Shown: one piece after another, positions 1 to 7,792 of the stretch
Position numbering within the stretch: position 1 is the first letter of the stretch
Layout: every line of letters starts with the position of its first letter
Virus record (IMG/VR): IMGVR_UViG_3300037507_002489
Coordinates: 1 to 64,000 of that record
From: a virus
Strand: one strand, 5' to 3'
DNA: 64,000 nt
The notes under the pieces: generated by a model
What the model saw: only the letters and a program-made list of their open reading frames with translations
What the model was told of the DNA's origin: nothing
Database searches by the model: none
Translations under genes and position numbers: made by a program

Positions 1-246
1 ACTCTTGACCAATAACCCTGCTTCGTTCTTGTGTTTGGCACTGAATGGTGACATGCCTCGCACTGAATTATCCATTTCGAAATATACATAAAACAGGAAT
101 TTGGTTTTTGGGCTTAATCGTAGATTGTTGTCAATAAACAATCTAGTAGCGTGGCGATAATTACTCATTTGACCTTTGGGTTTGGTCACACCCTCAATCA
201 AGCCGGAACCGAATTCTGATAGATATCTTGTGAATTTATTTGCCAT
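1..246 (-). CDS. Tail tube-like virion protein, N-terminal part (cut by window edge)
   Basis: Eighty-two codons are visible; the C-terminus lies left of the window. The N-terminus starts MANKFTRYLSEFGSG and continues into a stretch with RLFIDNN, then KTKFLFYVYFEMDN, a layout like tail-tube proteins of T4-like phages, where a short helix precedes the first beta strand. It follows gp19 in the same direction, so it may be a second tube or tube-adaptor protein. The start is an ATG with a CATAAATA octamer 5 nt upstream and no Shine-Dalgarno. The family call is inferred from resemblance and context and needs the missing part. Confidence 0.55.
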   Translation of the reverse strand, partial: MANKFTRYLSEFGSGLIEGVTKPKGQMSNYRHATRLFIDNNLRLSPKTKFLFYVYFEMDNSVRGMSPFSAKHKNEAGLLVKS

Positions 247-251
247 ACAAA

Positions 252-259
252 TATTTATG
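252..259 (-). promoter_or_regulatory. T4-type late promoter octamer CATAAATA
   Basis: CATAAATA on the minus strand, one mismatch from the T4 late consensus TATAAATA used by gp55-type sigma factors. It sits 5 nt from the ATG of the left-edge gene, so a transcript from it would have almost no leader. Confidence 0.6.
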
Positions 260-263
260 CCAC

Positions 264-296
264 AAAAAAAGCCCGATTTTTAGTCGGGCTTTTTGA
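264..296 (-). terminator. Intrinsic terminator after gp19
   Basis: Perfect 11-bp inverted repeat (266-276 with 284-294; GC core GCCCGA/TCGGGC) with a 7-nt loop, flanked by A/T runs so that either strand shows a hairpin followed by U residues. It lies just after the stop of the minus-strand tail tube gene and before the next minus-strand promoter, so it most likely ends the gp18-gp19 transcript. Confidence 0.85.
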
Positions 297-309
297 GCTA
301 ATATTACTA

Positions 310-960
310 TTAACCTTGTGCTGTAGAAGCGCCTGTAGTAGCTGCACCAATAGTTCTTCCTACTGCTGCGCCAATACCACCTATTGGGCTTACTGCTGCC
401 GCACCAGCTGCAAACTGTGATAGATTATCGTAAACAATCGACAATGCTACAGTCATATGCTCATTGGTGCTGTAGTTTGCATCACCGTAGTCTGCATTTT
501 GAATGAAACATCCATATAGTTCAAATGTTTCTAAAGTGCTCGGCACTAACAATCCGTTGCCCCCGTCAAGAACTTCTATGCGTGTGGTAAATTTGTAGTC
601 AATACCTGAACGTGCTGAAGCCTGTTCCATGAAGTCAAACTGTTTCTGGATCTGCTGTCCTACCATTTTCTGAACTTGACCACTAGCATCATCACGCAAT
701 GTTAATGTAATTGGTTCTAATGTGTGTCTGCCAGCCAATTTAACTTTGGAGTTATAGACATCCAGCGTCATTTCTTCAAACGCCACTTTGGGTCTAGTAA
801 CATCTTGCACCTGTTTGGTAAGTTCAGTGGCTGCGGTAACTCCAAATCCCAACAGTGTAACTCTGAAGCGATATTTTAATTTTGGCATCAACAGCACTTG
901 AGTGCTGCCAGCTGCGTTGGTAGTTGGAATACCAATGTTATTAAGCGATGTAATTGCCAT
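310..960 (-). CDS. gp19: Tail tube protein gp19
   Basis: Tail tube monomer that stacks into hexameric rings inside the contractile sheath. The 216-residue product has the gp19 pattern: a first strand KLKYRFRVTLLGFG, the EEMTLDVYNSKVKLAGRH strand pair with 'PITLTLRDD', and a C-terminal strand ELYGCFIQNADYG before 'MTVALSIVYD'. T4 gp19 is 163 residues; the extra length is N-terminal and a C-terminal Gly/Ala-rich tail of about 30 residues. It follows gp18 by 2 nt, with a good Shine-Dalgarno (CAGGAG) located at the end of gp18, so the two are translated from one mRNA. A strong terminator follows. Confidence 0.88.
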   Translation of the reverse strand: MAITSLNNIGIPTTNAAGSTQVLLMPKLKYRFRVTLLGFGVTAATELTKQVQDVTRPKVAFEEMTLDVYNSKVKLAGRHTLEPITLTLRDDASGQVQKMVGQQIQKQFDFMEQASARSGIDYKFTTRIEVLDGGNGLLVPSTLETFELYGCFIQNADYGDANYSTNEHMTVALSIVYDNLSQFAAGAAAVSPIGGIGAAVGRTIGAATTGASTAQG

Positions 961-962
961 TT

Positions 963-3900
963 TTAAATTTCTCCTGTGTTCTTGATACGCAATGGAATGT
1001 AAATGAACTCAATGGCTTTCACTGGCTCTATGGCGATATCAACATAAAGTTCGTTGCGATCGATACGAGACGGAGTATTATTGCTTTCATCACACACAAC
1101 CGCAAAGTCGTAGATTGCTCTCAAGCCTACCAATTCCAACAATAGGCTTTCTGCCGCTTGTTTGATTTCATCTCTGGTAATCTTGTCGTTGGGTTCGAAC
1201 AAATATGGACGAGCCAACTTGTTCAACTGGCTACGTAGATATACTACCAATCGTGCTACGTTGATACGATCTAGTGCTGATGCATTTCTTGCACGAGTCT
1301 TTTGACCGTAAGCCACAAGTCCTACTCCGTTGAAGAATGGAATTGGATTGACCTTTAATTCATATAGTGTATCACGTTGGCCTTCGTTGAGTGCTACAGT
1401 TTGGAACTCACCTGTGGCAGCATCAATATAACCCACTGCTGTGGCATTTGTAATACCGCCACGACGTGTTCCTGCTGGTGCAAACCATGGGAAGCTGACA
1501 TTATCGCTGAGTGCGATAGTCTTCAGCATCATGTGACTTGCTGGAACCACTGCATTAGAACCACTTAGGTCAGTGGTAAATCCATTTGGATAGTATGTAG
1601 CCAAGTATTCATCATAGGTTACAATGCCGTCATCGCCGTTGTCTGTGACTAATTCTGCATTAGTTCCCCAGTTGTTCAATGATGTAGCATCTGCAGGCAA
1701 TCTCAATGGAGTATCACCTATGACAAATGCTGTGATACCTCTGTCAATGTTAAGATTAACTAGATTGCTCATTGTTTCTGGATATCCTGGGCAAGCTATG
1801 ATGTTGAAGTTTCTGCGTTCTTCATCACGGATCTCTTGACTTGTGTCAATCACCGACTTCAAGGCCTGTGTAACTACCTTGCGTTGTGCTTTGCGACCAA
1901 AACTGCCTGATCCGTCTTCGTTGTTGCCTGACGCTGTAACCCAACGATCTGGATAGTAGCTTTCCATAGTTTGGCCTGAACCGCTAACAAATGGGTCACC
2001 GTTATTAGTACCGCCAGATTGGCTTGTGCGTGGATTATCTGTAGCAGTATCAATATAGTTGTTGCGATATTGCTTAACGTTGCCGCCGCTACGTCTTAGA
2101 TTCCACAGCAACATACCTTTTGGATATAGTGCTGGATCTGGAGCATCTGGGTCTAGGAAGTTGTTGGTAATCAAGTCGGCAATGTCATCACTAGGTGCTG
2201 TAGTAGCTGTACCACCACTTGTACCTTGACGAGCATCTGCAAACAGCACACCTTCTTCTGTGGTTTGATCTGTCTTATCAACCAATTCCCAACGCAGTGT
2301 AACATCACCGATGTCGGTCAAATTGCTGTTGTATCTATAAATTGTTGGGAAGTTTTCTAGATCAGCTGTGCTGATCCACAAATCACCTGTGACAGTAACG
2401 CCTGACACATATGGATTGCTGGCAGCTACTATTGGTAAGTAACCGGTTCTCTTTGTCAACGCTGTGTCGTCAGTTTGATTAAAATATGGTGCTGTGCTGT
2501 GTCTATATCCCACCCATGTGTTGCCATTATGAACCATAATGTCAACATCAGCAAAGTTAGGATTGTACCATAGTTGTTGATCTGCTGCTTCATTCAATGG
2601 AGCATCTGGACTGGCTGAGAATCTTGGATCTTGTGCGGCTAACGGCTGATAACCTGAAGCTAGATAGTCTTGTGCAGCACCTGCAGCAAGATCTTCTGCG
2701 CCTGCAGCACCACTACCCAATGAAATATTGTAGAAGTTTTCTGTGCCAGCTCTGGTCTTGATGTTGTATGGAGTGAATAGAGTCGACAATGGATTACCTG
2801 TGCTGTCTGTGAGTCTAAAATCGCCACCGTCATTGTGAGTAATTACCAATCTGCTCTGTGTTAGGGTAATCTGCACCACAGAGGCTTCGATGTTTGTGAA
2901 GCCGGCTGCGTTGATAGCAGCAGCAAACTTGTCTGCATCGCTGTTGTCGCCTGTAGGCGCATTTCCCGCGGCTGTTGACAAAGTAATGGTTTTGGCAGCA
3001 TCTAGAGCCAACTGTCCTACTATGCTTTCAGCCAAGGTAAATGTTCTAGTAGAAGCAGCGGTAAAGGTTCCACTTTTGATAATGTTGGATGTAATGCTGG
3101 TGCCCTGACCTATACCTATATGTCTATACCACATACGGAATTCAGCTGTGTCTGGAGTTGCGTCAAATCCACTGTGTTCTTGTGCATTGCTCTGTACAAA
3201 CACTGTATCTGCTGAGATGTTAGCACCACCTCCACTGCGATCTAGATAGTAAAGTGCAGCATTGGTAGATGCATATATAGGAGCTTCTGATGCTACCCAC
3301 GATAATGTAGCTGAACTCCACTGCTTGGCTCTCCATCTAGCGCCGTTGTTTGGCTCTGTGGTTTTAATCCATACAGACCCTGTAGCATATCCCTGCAATG
3401 AGGTTGGGTTATCACTGCGCTTGTAAGTCGGCACATCTGTGTGCGGTGATTGTTGCAGTTTAGGGCTGAGGTATAATCCGGTGTCAATGCCAATGGTGCT
3501 CCAGCTTGCTGTGCCATTTTCTAACTTTATCTGTCCATCAGCAGACAATGCACTGTCTCCAACTTCAACATTAGTGTTTTCTCCTAATGATCTACCATCG
3601 GAATAGATGTATAACTTATTACCCAACATCTTTGCTGTTACACCCACGATACCGGGTGAATTGATGTTGTTTGCGATTTGTGTTAAAGTTCCTGCAGTAA
3701 TTTGTTGGGCGTTAACGAATAAAGTGCCCGACAGTGTTCCCGAGTATGTGTTACTTACTGCTACTGGCCAGCTGGCTTTCCACGCATTGGAACCTATCAA
3801 TACCCATTCGCCTGCATCAACTGGTGTGCCGCCGGCACTTACCCCGCCATTGCCTGGAGACTTGTAATATATTCTTGCCAAGTCATTTGCAGTTGTATAT

Positions 3901-4517
3901 GCAGCAGCTTCACCTACAGTTTGAAATACTACTGCATAATCTCCGATCTGTCCTACAGATGTTTTAGGAGCATTGTTTTCAATTTTAGAAGGACTGTCTG
4001 CATCTGTTAGCACTAACGGTACTTTGTTAGTAAATTTCTGTCCGCCGGCTGTTGATGCTGCGGCACTGTTCCACTCTTGGATACCCCAAGTTGTGGCCTG
4101 TGTGTCCATCCACCATTTGCCGTTTACAGGGTTCGCTCCCGGGGCATCTACTTCTGCTGCGAGTTGGTCTAGATCTACATCAGCTCGAACAATAAATGCC
4201 GCGTTGCTTACACCTAGCAAACTATAGGCTGCTAATAGTCCATATTCGTTGCGCTCTGAACCATGGATAGGAGTTGAACTCGCTGTCTGTTCAAAGAACG
4301 GAATCCCAAAAAGATCTGTGAGATCTCTCTGACTCGTAATTTTAAATGCCTTGCCAGCATTTGCTTTGGTTGTTGCTGAAGCTGTGTTTGTTCCAGCTCC
4401 GTTTGTTTTATCTTGGGCTGTAGCTACGACGATAAGAGGAACCGTACCAGGTTCTGCTGGTGTATAAAAACTCTCGTCGATTACCGTAACTTGTACGCCT
4501 GGTGATGTTAGTGCCAT
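963..4517 (-). CDS. gp18: Contractile tail sheath protein gp18 (enlarged)
   Basis: Sheath subunit surrounding the tail tube and driving contraction. The N-terminus (SPGVQVTVIDESFYTPAEP) and the last 300 residues, with NLDIDRG-like and 'KITRDEIKQAAESLLLELV' to 'IEFIYIPLRI', are typical of T4-type sheaths. At 1184 residues it is much longer than T4 gp18 (659). The additional sequence, roughly residues 150-880, contains short Gly/Trp modules (for example GSVWIKT, NTWVGYRHS) resembling fibre modules, presumably exposed on the sheath surface. Shine-Dalgarno CAGGAG precedes the ATG, with a GCTAAATA promoter-like octamer further upstream. It is the first gene of a gp18-gp19 unit. Confidence 0.9.
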   Translation of the reverse strand: MALTSPGVQVTVIDESFYTPAEPGTVPLIVVATAQDKTNGAGTNTASATTKANAGKAFKITSQRDLTDLFGIPFFEQTASSTPIHGSERNEYGLLAAYSLLGVSNAAFIVRADVDLDQLAAEVDAPGANPVNGKWWMDTQATTWGIQEWNSAAASTAGGQKFTNKVPLVLTDADSPSKIENNAPKTSVGQIGDYAVVFQTVGEAAAYTTANDLARIYYKSPGNGGVSAGGTPVDAGEWVLIGSNAWKASWPVAVSNTYSGTLSGTLFVNAQQITAGTLTQIANNINSPGIVGVTAKMLGNKLYIYSDGRSLGENTNVEVGDSALSADGQIKLENGTASWSTIGIDTGLYLSPKLQQSPHTDVPTYKRSDNPTSLQGYATGSVWIKTTEPNNGARWRAKQWSSATLSWVASEAPIYASTNAALYYLDRSGGGANISADTVFVQSNAQEHSGFDATPDTAEFRMWYRHIGIGQGTSITSNIIKSGTFTAASTRTFTLAESIVGQLALDAAKTITLSTAAGNAPTGDNSDADKFAAAINAAGFTNIEASVVQITLTQSRLVITHNDGGDFRLTDSTGNPLSTLFTPYNIKTRAGTENFYNISLGSGAAGAEDLAAGAAQDYLASGYQPLAAQDPRFSASPDAPLNEAADQQLWYNPNFADVDIMVHNGNTWVGYRHSTAPYFNQTDDTALTKRTGYLPIVAASNPYVSGVTVTGDLWISTADLENFPTIYRYNSNLTDIGDVTLRWELVDKTDQTTEEGVLFADARQGTSGGTATTAPSDDIADLITNNFLDPDAPDPALYPKGMLLWNLRRSGGNVKQYRNNYIDTATDNPRTSQSGGTNNGDPFVSGSGQTMESYYPDRWVTASGNNEDGSGSFGRKAQRKVVTQALKSVIDTSQEIRDEERRNFNIIACPGYPETMSNLVNLNIDRGITAFVIGDTPLRLPADATSLNNWGTNAELVTDNGDDGIVTYDEYLATYYPNGFTTDLSGSNAVVPASHMMLKTIALSDNVSFPWFAPAGTRRGGITNATAVGYIDAATGEFQTVALNEGQRDTLYELKVNPIPFFNGVGLVAYGQKTRARNASALDRINVARLVVYLRSQLNKLARPYLFEPNDKITRDEIKQAAESLLLELVGLRAIYDFAVVCDESNNTPSRIDRNELYVDIAIEPVKAIEFIYIPLRIKNTGEI

Positions 4518-4550
4518 ATCGCCTATTCTCCTGGTAATAGTTGCTCATAA

Positions 4551-4558
4551 TATTTAGC
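4551..4558 (-). promoter_or_regulatory. Late promoter-like octamer GCTAAATA for gp18
   Basis: Minus-strand GCTAAATA, 33 nt upstream of the gp18 ATG, leaving room for the Shine-Dalgarno CAGGAG in the leader. It keeps the TAAATA core of T4-type late promoters. Assignment rests on motif and position only. Confidence 0.5.
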
Positions 4559-4609
4559 ATACTATTCCAAAAACAGCAAGTTAGGCACCGAACAAAAGGG
4601 GTCTAAAAG

Positions 4610-4617
4610 GGTAAATA
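4610..4617 (+). promoter_or_regulatory. Late promoter-like octamer GGTAAATA
   Basis: GGTAAATA ends 4 nt before the ATG of the HNH-like gene, and no Shine-Dalgarno is present. It matches the spacing seen at several other genes here and may give a leaderless transcript. Confidence 0.5.
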
Positions 4618-4621
4618 TCAA

Positions 4622-4960
4622 ATGCGACCACTATGCAAGGCCTGCGCACAGCGACCTAGAGCCATTAATTACTACAAAGACACTCGTGCCTATTACAGAA
4701 CACTGTGTGAAATCTGTCTAGCACACGGTGCAAGTGCTCATGTTCCACGTTGGCAACGAGCAGGATACAAACCCAAACCCGTGTGTGAAAAATGCGGGTT
4801 TCGATCTCAACACGCCGAAGTATTTCGAGTGTTTCATGTAGATGAAAATCTCAACAACTGCAGACCCTCAAATCTCAAAACCGTGTGCTTGAACTGCGCT
4901 GCTATCTTAGGCAAAGAGGGTATAACTTGGAGGCAAGGCGATCTTATTGCTGACTACTAG
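4622..4960 (+). CDS. Small zinc-binding protein of HNH/endonuclease VII-like type
   Basis: The 112-residue basic protein has two Cys-pair groups: CKAC near residue 5 with CEIC near residue 36, and CEKC near residue 58 with CLNC near residue 91. The second half resembles an HNH finger (CxxC...DENLNNCRPSNLKTVCLNC), but the usual catalytic histidine pair appears replaced (FRVFHVD where HHxD would be expected). Similar proteins occur in cyanophages, where their role is not established. Its 3' end overlaps the convergent gp1 gene by 54 bp. The ATG is preceded by GGTAAATA rather than a ribosome-binding site. Nuclease activity is doubtful; nucleic-acid binding is plausible. Confidence 0.6.
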   Translation: MRPLCKACAQRPRAINYYKDTRAYYRTLCEICLAHGASAHVPRWQRAGYKPKPVCEKCGFRSQHAEVFRVFHVDENLNNCRPSNLKTVCLNCAAILGKEGITWRQGDLIADY

Positions 4961-5563
4961 GTTTGCACTCTGCTCGTAAAGTTCATCGATGCTGCCATTG
5001 TTGTCGATGATCTTGTCAAAATCACTGCCCAGCCATGCCCATTCCGATGCATGTATTTTACGCATCTTCATGGCGTTTAGCCCTACATTATTGCCTTGAT
5101 TGGCGCTGATAGCATCCTCATACCAGTCAGGCAACTCACCACGCTGCACCCAAACAATTTGGCCGCCTGCATCTTTAATTGATTTAATTTCATTGGGGAA
5201 ACGGCAGTCTGAAATTACAATATGATCTTTGCTGAGACGCAGTTTGTTTTCTAATGAAGCAATCCATATGTCGTCGTGGAACGACCTACGACAGACTTCT
5301 GTTCCCCAGTATTGTAGAACCCATCTAGGAGTTAATGTGGGCATGTCTAAACGTGCTGCCCACCAAGGATCTACTTGTTCACGCCATTCTCGAGCCTGTG
5401 CTGTGCGCCCTTCCAGCATGGTTCGATCCCAGCCAAACACGCTGGCCACGGCATCTTTGAGTGTTGAAGCAAAACTTTCTCTGCGAAATTCGTGAAAATT
5501 AACTAGATAGTCGGCTACAGTGTCTTTGCCCGAGCCTATGAAACCGCATACACCTATAATCAT
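4907..5563 (-). CDS. gp1: Deoxynucleoside monophosphate kinase gp1
   Basis: Phosphorylates dNMPs to dNDPs for phage DNA synthesis. The 218-residue protein starts with a P-loop, GFIGSGKDT at residues 7-15, followed by the LVNFHEF helix and an 'FASTLKDAVASVFGW' segment characteristic of the T4 gp1/dNMP kinase family. 'VISDCRFPNE' near residue 117 provides the Walker B-like strand and the conserved DxRFxNE motif. Length is close to T4 gp1 (241). It precedes gp13 in the same minus-strand direction, separated from the next gene by a 45-bp gap. The C-terminus is antisense to the end of the HNH-like gene. Confidence 0.9.
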   Translation of the reverse strand: MIIGVCGFIGSGKDTVADYLVNFHEFRRESFASTLKDAVASVFGWDRTMLEGRTAQAREWREQVDPWWAARLDMPTLTPRWVLQYWGTEVCRRSFHDDIWIASLENKLRLSKDHIVISDCRFPNEIKSIKDAGGQIVWVQRGELPDWYEDAISANQGNNVGLNAMKMRKIHASEWAWLGSDFDKIIDNNGSIDELYEQSANLVVSNKIALPPSYTLFA

Positions 5564-5608
5564 AAATTGTCCCCTTTAGAACAATTATAATATAGATTAG
5601 TTATAAGG

Positions 5609-6367
5609 TCAACCAGTTATCCAGGTATATCCGCTGCCGCCGGGAACCAATTTCATCAGATCGTCGGTGAGTTTTTCCATCTCAGTTTGACCTTCTGTGA
5701 TCAGTGCTGTACCATTGAGTTGAGTACCACCCTGCGGACCTGCGATCTGTCCAAACTTGCTTCGAGCCTGTCCTAGCATCATTTTGCAGTTGGCTAACGC
5801 ATAGTCTTTGATCCACTGTCCGGAATACACATCATCAATAATCACAAAGTCAGGTCGGCTATTGTATACCTGCAACATCACAGATTCTTCGCCGCGAGGA
5901 CGTTGATGTATGATCAGCTTGTGACTCTGTGGATGCCATGTGTAGTTAATAAATGAACCAAACATCTTGCCTACCAATTCTTGATACTGTGCAAACAGTT
6001 CATAGGTTAGCAAGCCGCCCATATTCGTTGAACTCAACAAATAGGTATTGGCATAGGCCAAGTTAAATGGCTCAAACACCGTTCCACCCGTTCCATTACC
6101 CGTTCTTGATCCCACCGATCTGCGGAATATCTGTCGAACCTGCTGTATTTCTTTGGGCAGGATATATTCGTTGGTGCTTTCTGTGAGGGTTAAAAACGCA
6201 TAACTTTCTTCCACAGCGTTGTCGCTACGCTGACGGAAAACTGCTAGAGCACGATTAAGTGCTGTGTCGTAGTGGATGGGATCTAGTTCTACATCTACCA
6301 TACCATCGCCTAGCATGGTTTTGCAGTAGTTGTATACGGAATTTTTGGCTTGATCTGATGTGCTCAT
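5609..6367 (-). CDS. gp13: Neck protein gp13 (head completion)
   Basis: Neck protein that, with gp14, closes the filled head and gives the docking site for the tail. The 252-residue product begins with the helix SDQAKNSVYNYCKTMLGD and the motif 'VELDPIHYDTALNRALAVFRQRS', followed by TNEYILPKEIQQVRQIFRR, all typical of gp13 in T4-like environmental phages. T4 gp13 is longer (309 residues). The ATG lies 5 nt from GATAAATA without a Shine-Dalgarno. It runs opposite to gp14, with only 27 bp between the start codons, so both promoters share one short divergent region. Confidence 0.85.
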   Translation of the reverse strand: MSTSDQAKNSVYNYCKTMLGDGMVDVELDPIHYDTALNRALAVFRQRSDNAVEESYAFLTLTESTNEYILPKEIQQVRQIFRRSVGSRTGNGTGGTVFEPFNLAYANTYLLSSTNMGGLLTYELFAQYQELVGKMFGSFINYTWHPQSHKLIIHQRPRGEESVMLQVYNSRPDFVIIDDVYSGQWIKDYALANCKMMLGQARSKFGQIAGPQGGTQLNGTALITEGQTEMEKLTDDLMKLVPGGSGYTWITG

Positions 6368-6372
6368 ACGAG

Positions 6373-6380
6373 TATTTATC
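6373..6380 (-). promoter_or_regulatory. Late promoter octamer GATAAATA for gp13
   Basis: GATAAATA on the minus strand, 5 nt upstream of the gp13 ATG, with no ribosome-binding site between. It forms a divergent pair with the plus-strand octamer 5 bp away. Confidence 0.6.
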
Positions 6381-6385
6381 GTAGC

Positions 6386-6393
6386 GGTAAATA
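6386..6393 (+). promoter_or_regulatory. Late promoter-like octamer GGTAAATA for gp14
   Basis: GGTAAATA just upstream of two in-frame ATGs (6395 and 6401). The spacing to 6401 (7 nt) fits the other start-proximal octamers better than 1 nt to 6395. Confidence 0.5.
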
Positions 6394-6394
6394 T

Positions 6395-7792
6395 ATGACT
6401 ATGCCAAGACTCAGTTTATACCGGCCCGAAAAGGGCAACGATTTCCGCTTTATTGATAAAACCGCCTGGGAAATGTTCCAAGTTGGCGGCACAGATGTGC
6501 TGGTGCACAGATATATAGGTCCTGGCACGGCCATACAAGGCGATAGTCCTAGCACTCCTACCTACGCCACTGATAACGTAGCAAACATACAGGATCTGTT
6601 ATTTTTAGAAAATCGAGATCGCAAATATGATCCTGATGTTTATGTCATGCGCGGTGTATACAATATATCTGATATCGATTTTAATCTCAGCCAGTTTGGC
6701 CTGTTCCTACAGAATGACACTATTTTTATCACATTCCATATCACCGATACTGTAGAAAAACTAGGTCGTAAAATTATAGCAGGGGATGTGATAGAACTGC
6801 CGCATCTCAAAGACGAATACGCTTTGAATGATTTAACTTTTGCCTTGAAACGTTTCTTTGTGATTGAAGAAGTTAGTAGAGCAGCGGAAGGATTTTCAGC
6901 CACATGGTATCCACATTTATATCGTGCCAAGTGCAAACCATTAGTAGACAGTCAAGAATTCAAACAGATTCTAGACGACATTGCAGACCGAGAATTCTTC
7001 AAAGGCACTTATAATTCAACCATAACTTACTATCCCGGCGATGTTGTATTAGCCGACAATGGCAAAAAATATCAAGTCATACAAGAAGTCACTGGTGTGG
7101 CTCCGCCTAATAATACCTATTATGCATTGGCAGATACATTGCGAGATGTGATCAGTACCTATGAAAAAGAAATGCAGATCACTGCCGCGGTGTTAGATCA
7201 AGCAGAAGCAGACGCACCACGCAGCGGTTACGATACCAGCAAGTATTATACTCTACAGAGAACCAACGACGGTACCGCAGAATTAGCCAGTGTAGATGCA
7301 TCGTTGGTGACTGTTGACGCAGCTACACAAGCCACTGATGAAAATGGAGTTCCCCAATTTGACTCAGATGGTAATCCAATATTTGTTGGTCAGACTGCTA
7401 GCTCGGTGATATTACCGGCGGATGGTGATGGCTATGAAGGTTATCTAACCAAAGACGGTTTACCTCCTAACGGTGCTCCATTTACCGCAGGCATTTCTTT
7501 TCCAAACAATCCTGTTAATGGACAATTTGCACTGCGAACAGATTATCTTCCTAACAGACTGTTTAGATTTGACGGAGTAAGATGGCGCAAGTTTGAAGAC
7601 AATGTGCGCACGACTATGAGCAATCTTGGAGCCAGTGATGTAGCAGCCGGCGAACCTTTTGCAGACAAAGATGTGCGTCAGACACAAAAATCTACATTCA
7701 TAAACAATCCCACTGTGAACACCATAGACGGTCACACAGTTAAAGAAAAGCAGAGTCTCAGCAAGGCTCTAAGACCTGAGGCAGACCTATAA
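6395..7792 (+). CDS. gp14: Neck protein gp14, with long C-terminal extension
   Basis: Partner of gp13 in head completion. Residues 1-200 match the gp14 pattern: an RDRKYDPDVYVMRG strand, 'FGLFLQNDTIFITFHI', then 'AGDVIELPHLKD' and the Phe/Trp-rich closing segment before the YHAKCKPL-like strand (here LYRAKCKPLVDSQEFKQIL). T4 gp14 is 256 residues, this protein is 465. The extra half contains a YPGDVVLADNGKKYQV segment like the Y-x-x-GD-V-x-Y-G modules of the giant fibres and a 'RTDYLPNRLFRFDGVRW' motif. ATG at 6401 may be the true start. It overlaps the gp15 start by one base. Confidence 0.8.
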   Translation: MTMPRLSLYRPEKGNDFRFIDKTAWEMFQVGGTDVLVHRYIGPGTAIQGDSPSTPTYATDNVANIQDLLFLENRDRKYDPDVYVMRGVYNISDIDFNLSQFGLFLQNDTIFITFHITDTVEKLGRKIIAGDVIELPHLKDEYALNDLTFALKRFFVIEEVSRAAEGFSATWYPHLYRAKCKPLVDSQEFKQILDDIADREFFKGTYNSTITYYPGDVVLADNGKKYQVIQEVTGVAPPNNTYYALADTLRDVISTYEKEMQITAAVLDQAEADAPRSGYDTSKYYTLQRTNDGTAELASVDASLVTVDAATQATDENGVPQFDSDGNPIFVGQTASSVILPADGDGYEGYLTKDGLPPNGAPFTAGISFPNNPVNGQFALRTDYLPNRLFRFDGVRWRKFEDNVRTTMSNLGASDVAAGEPFADKDVRQTQKSTFINNPTVNTIDGHTVKEKQSLSKALRPEADL

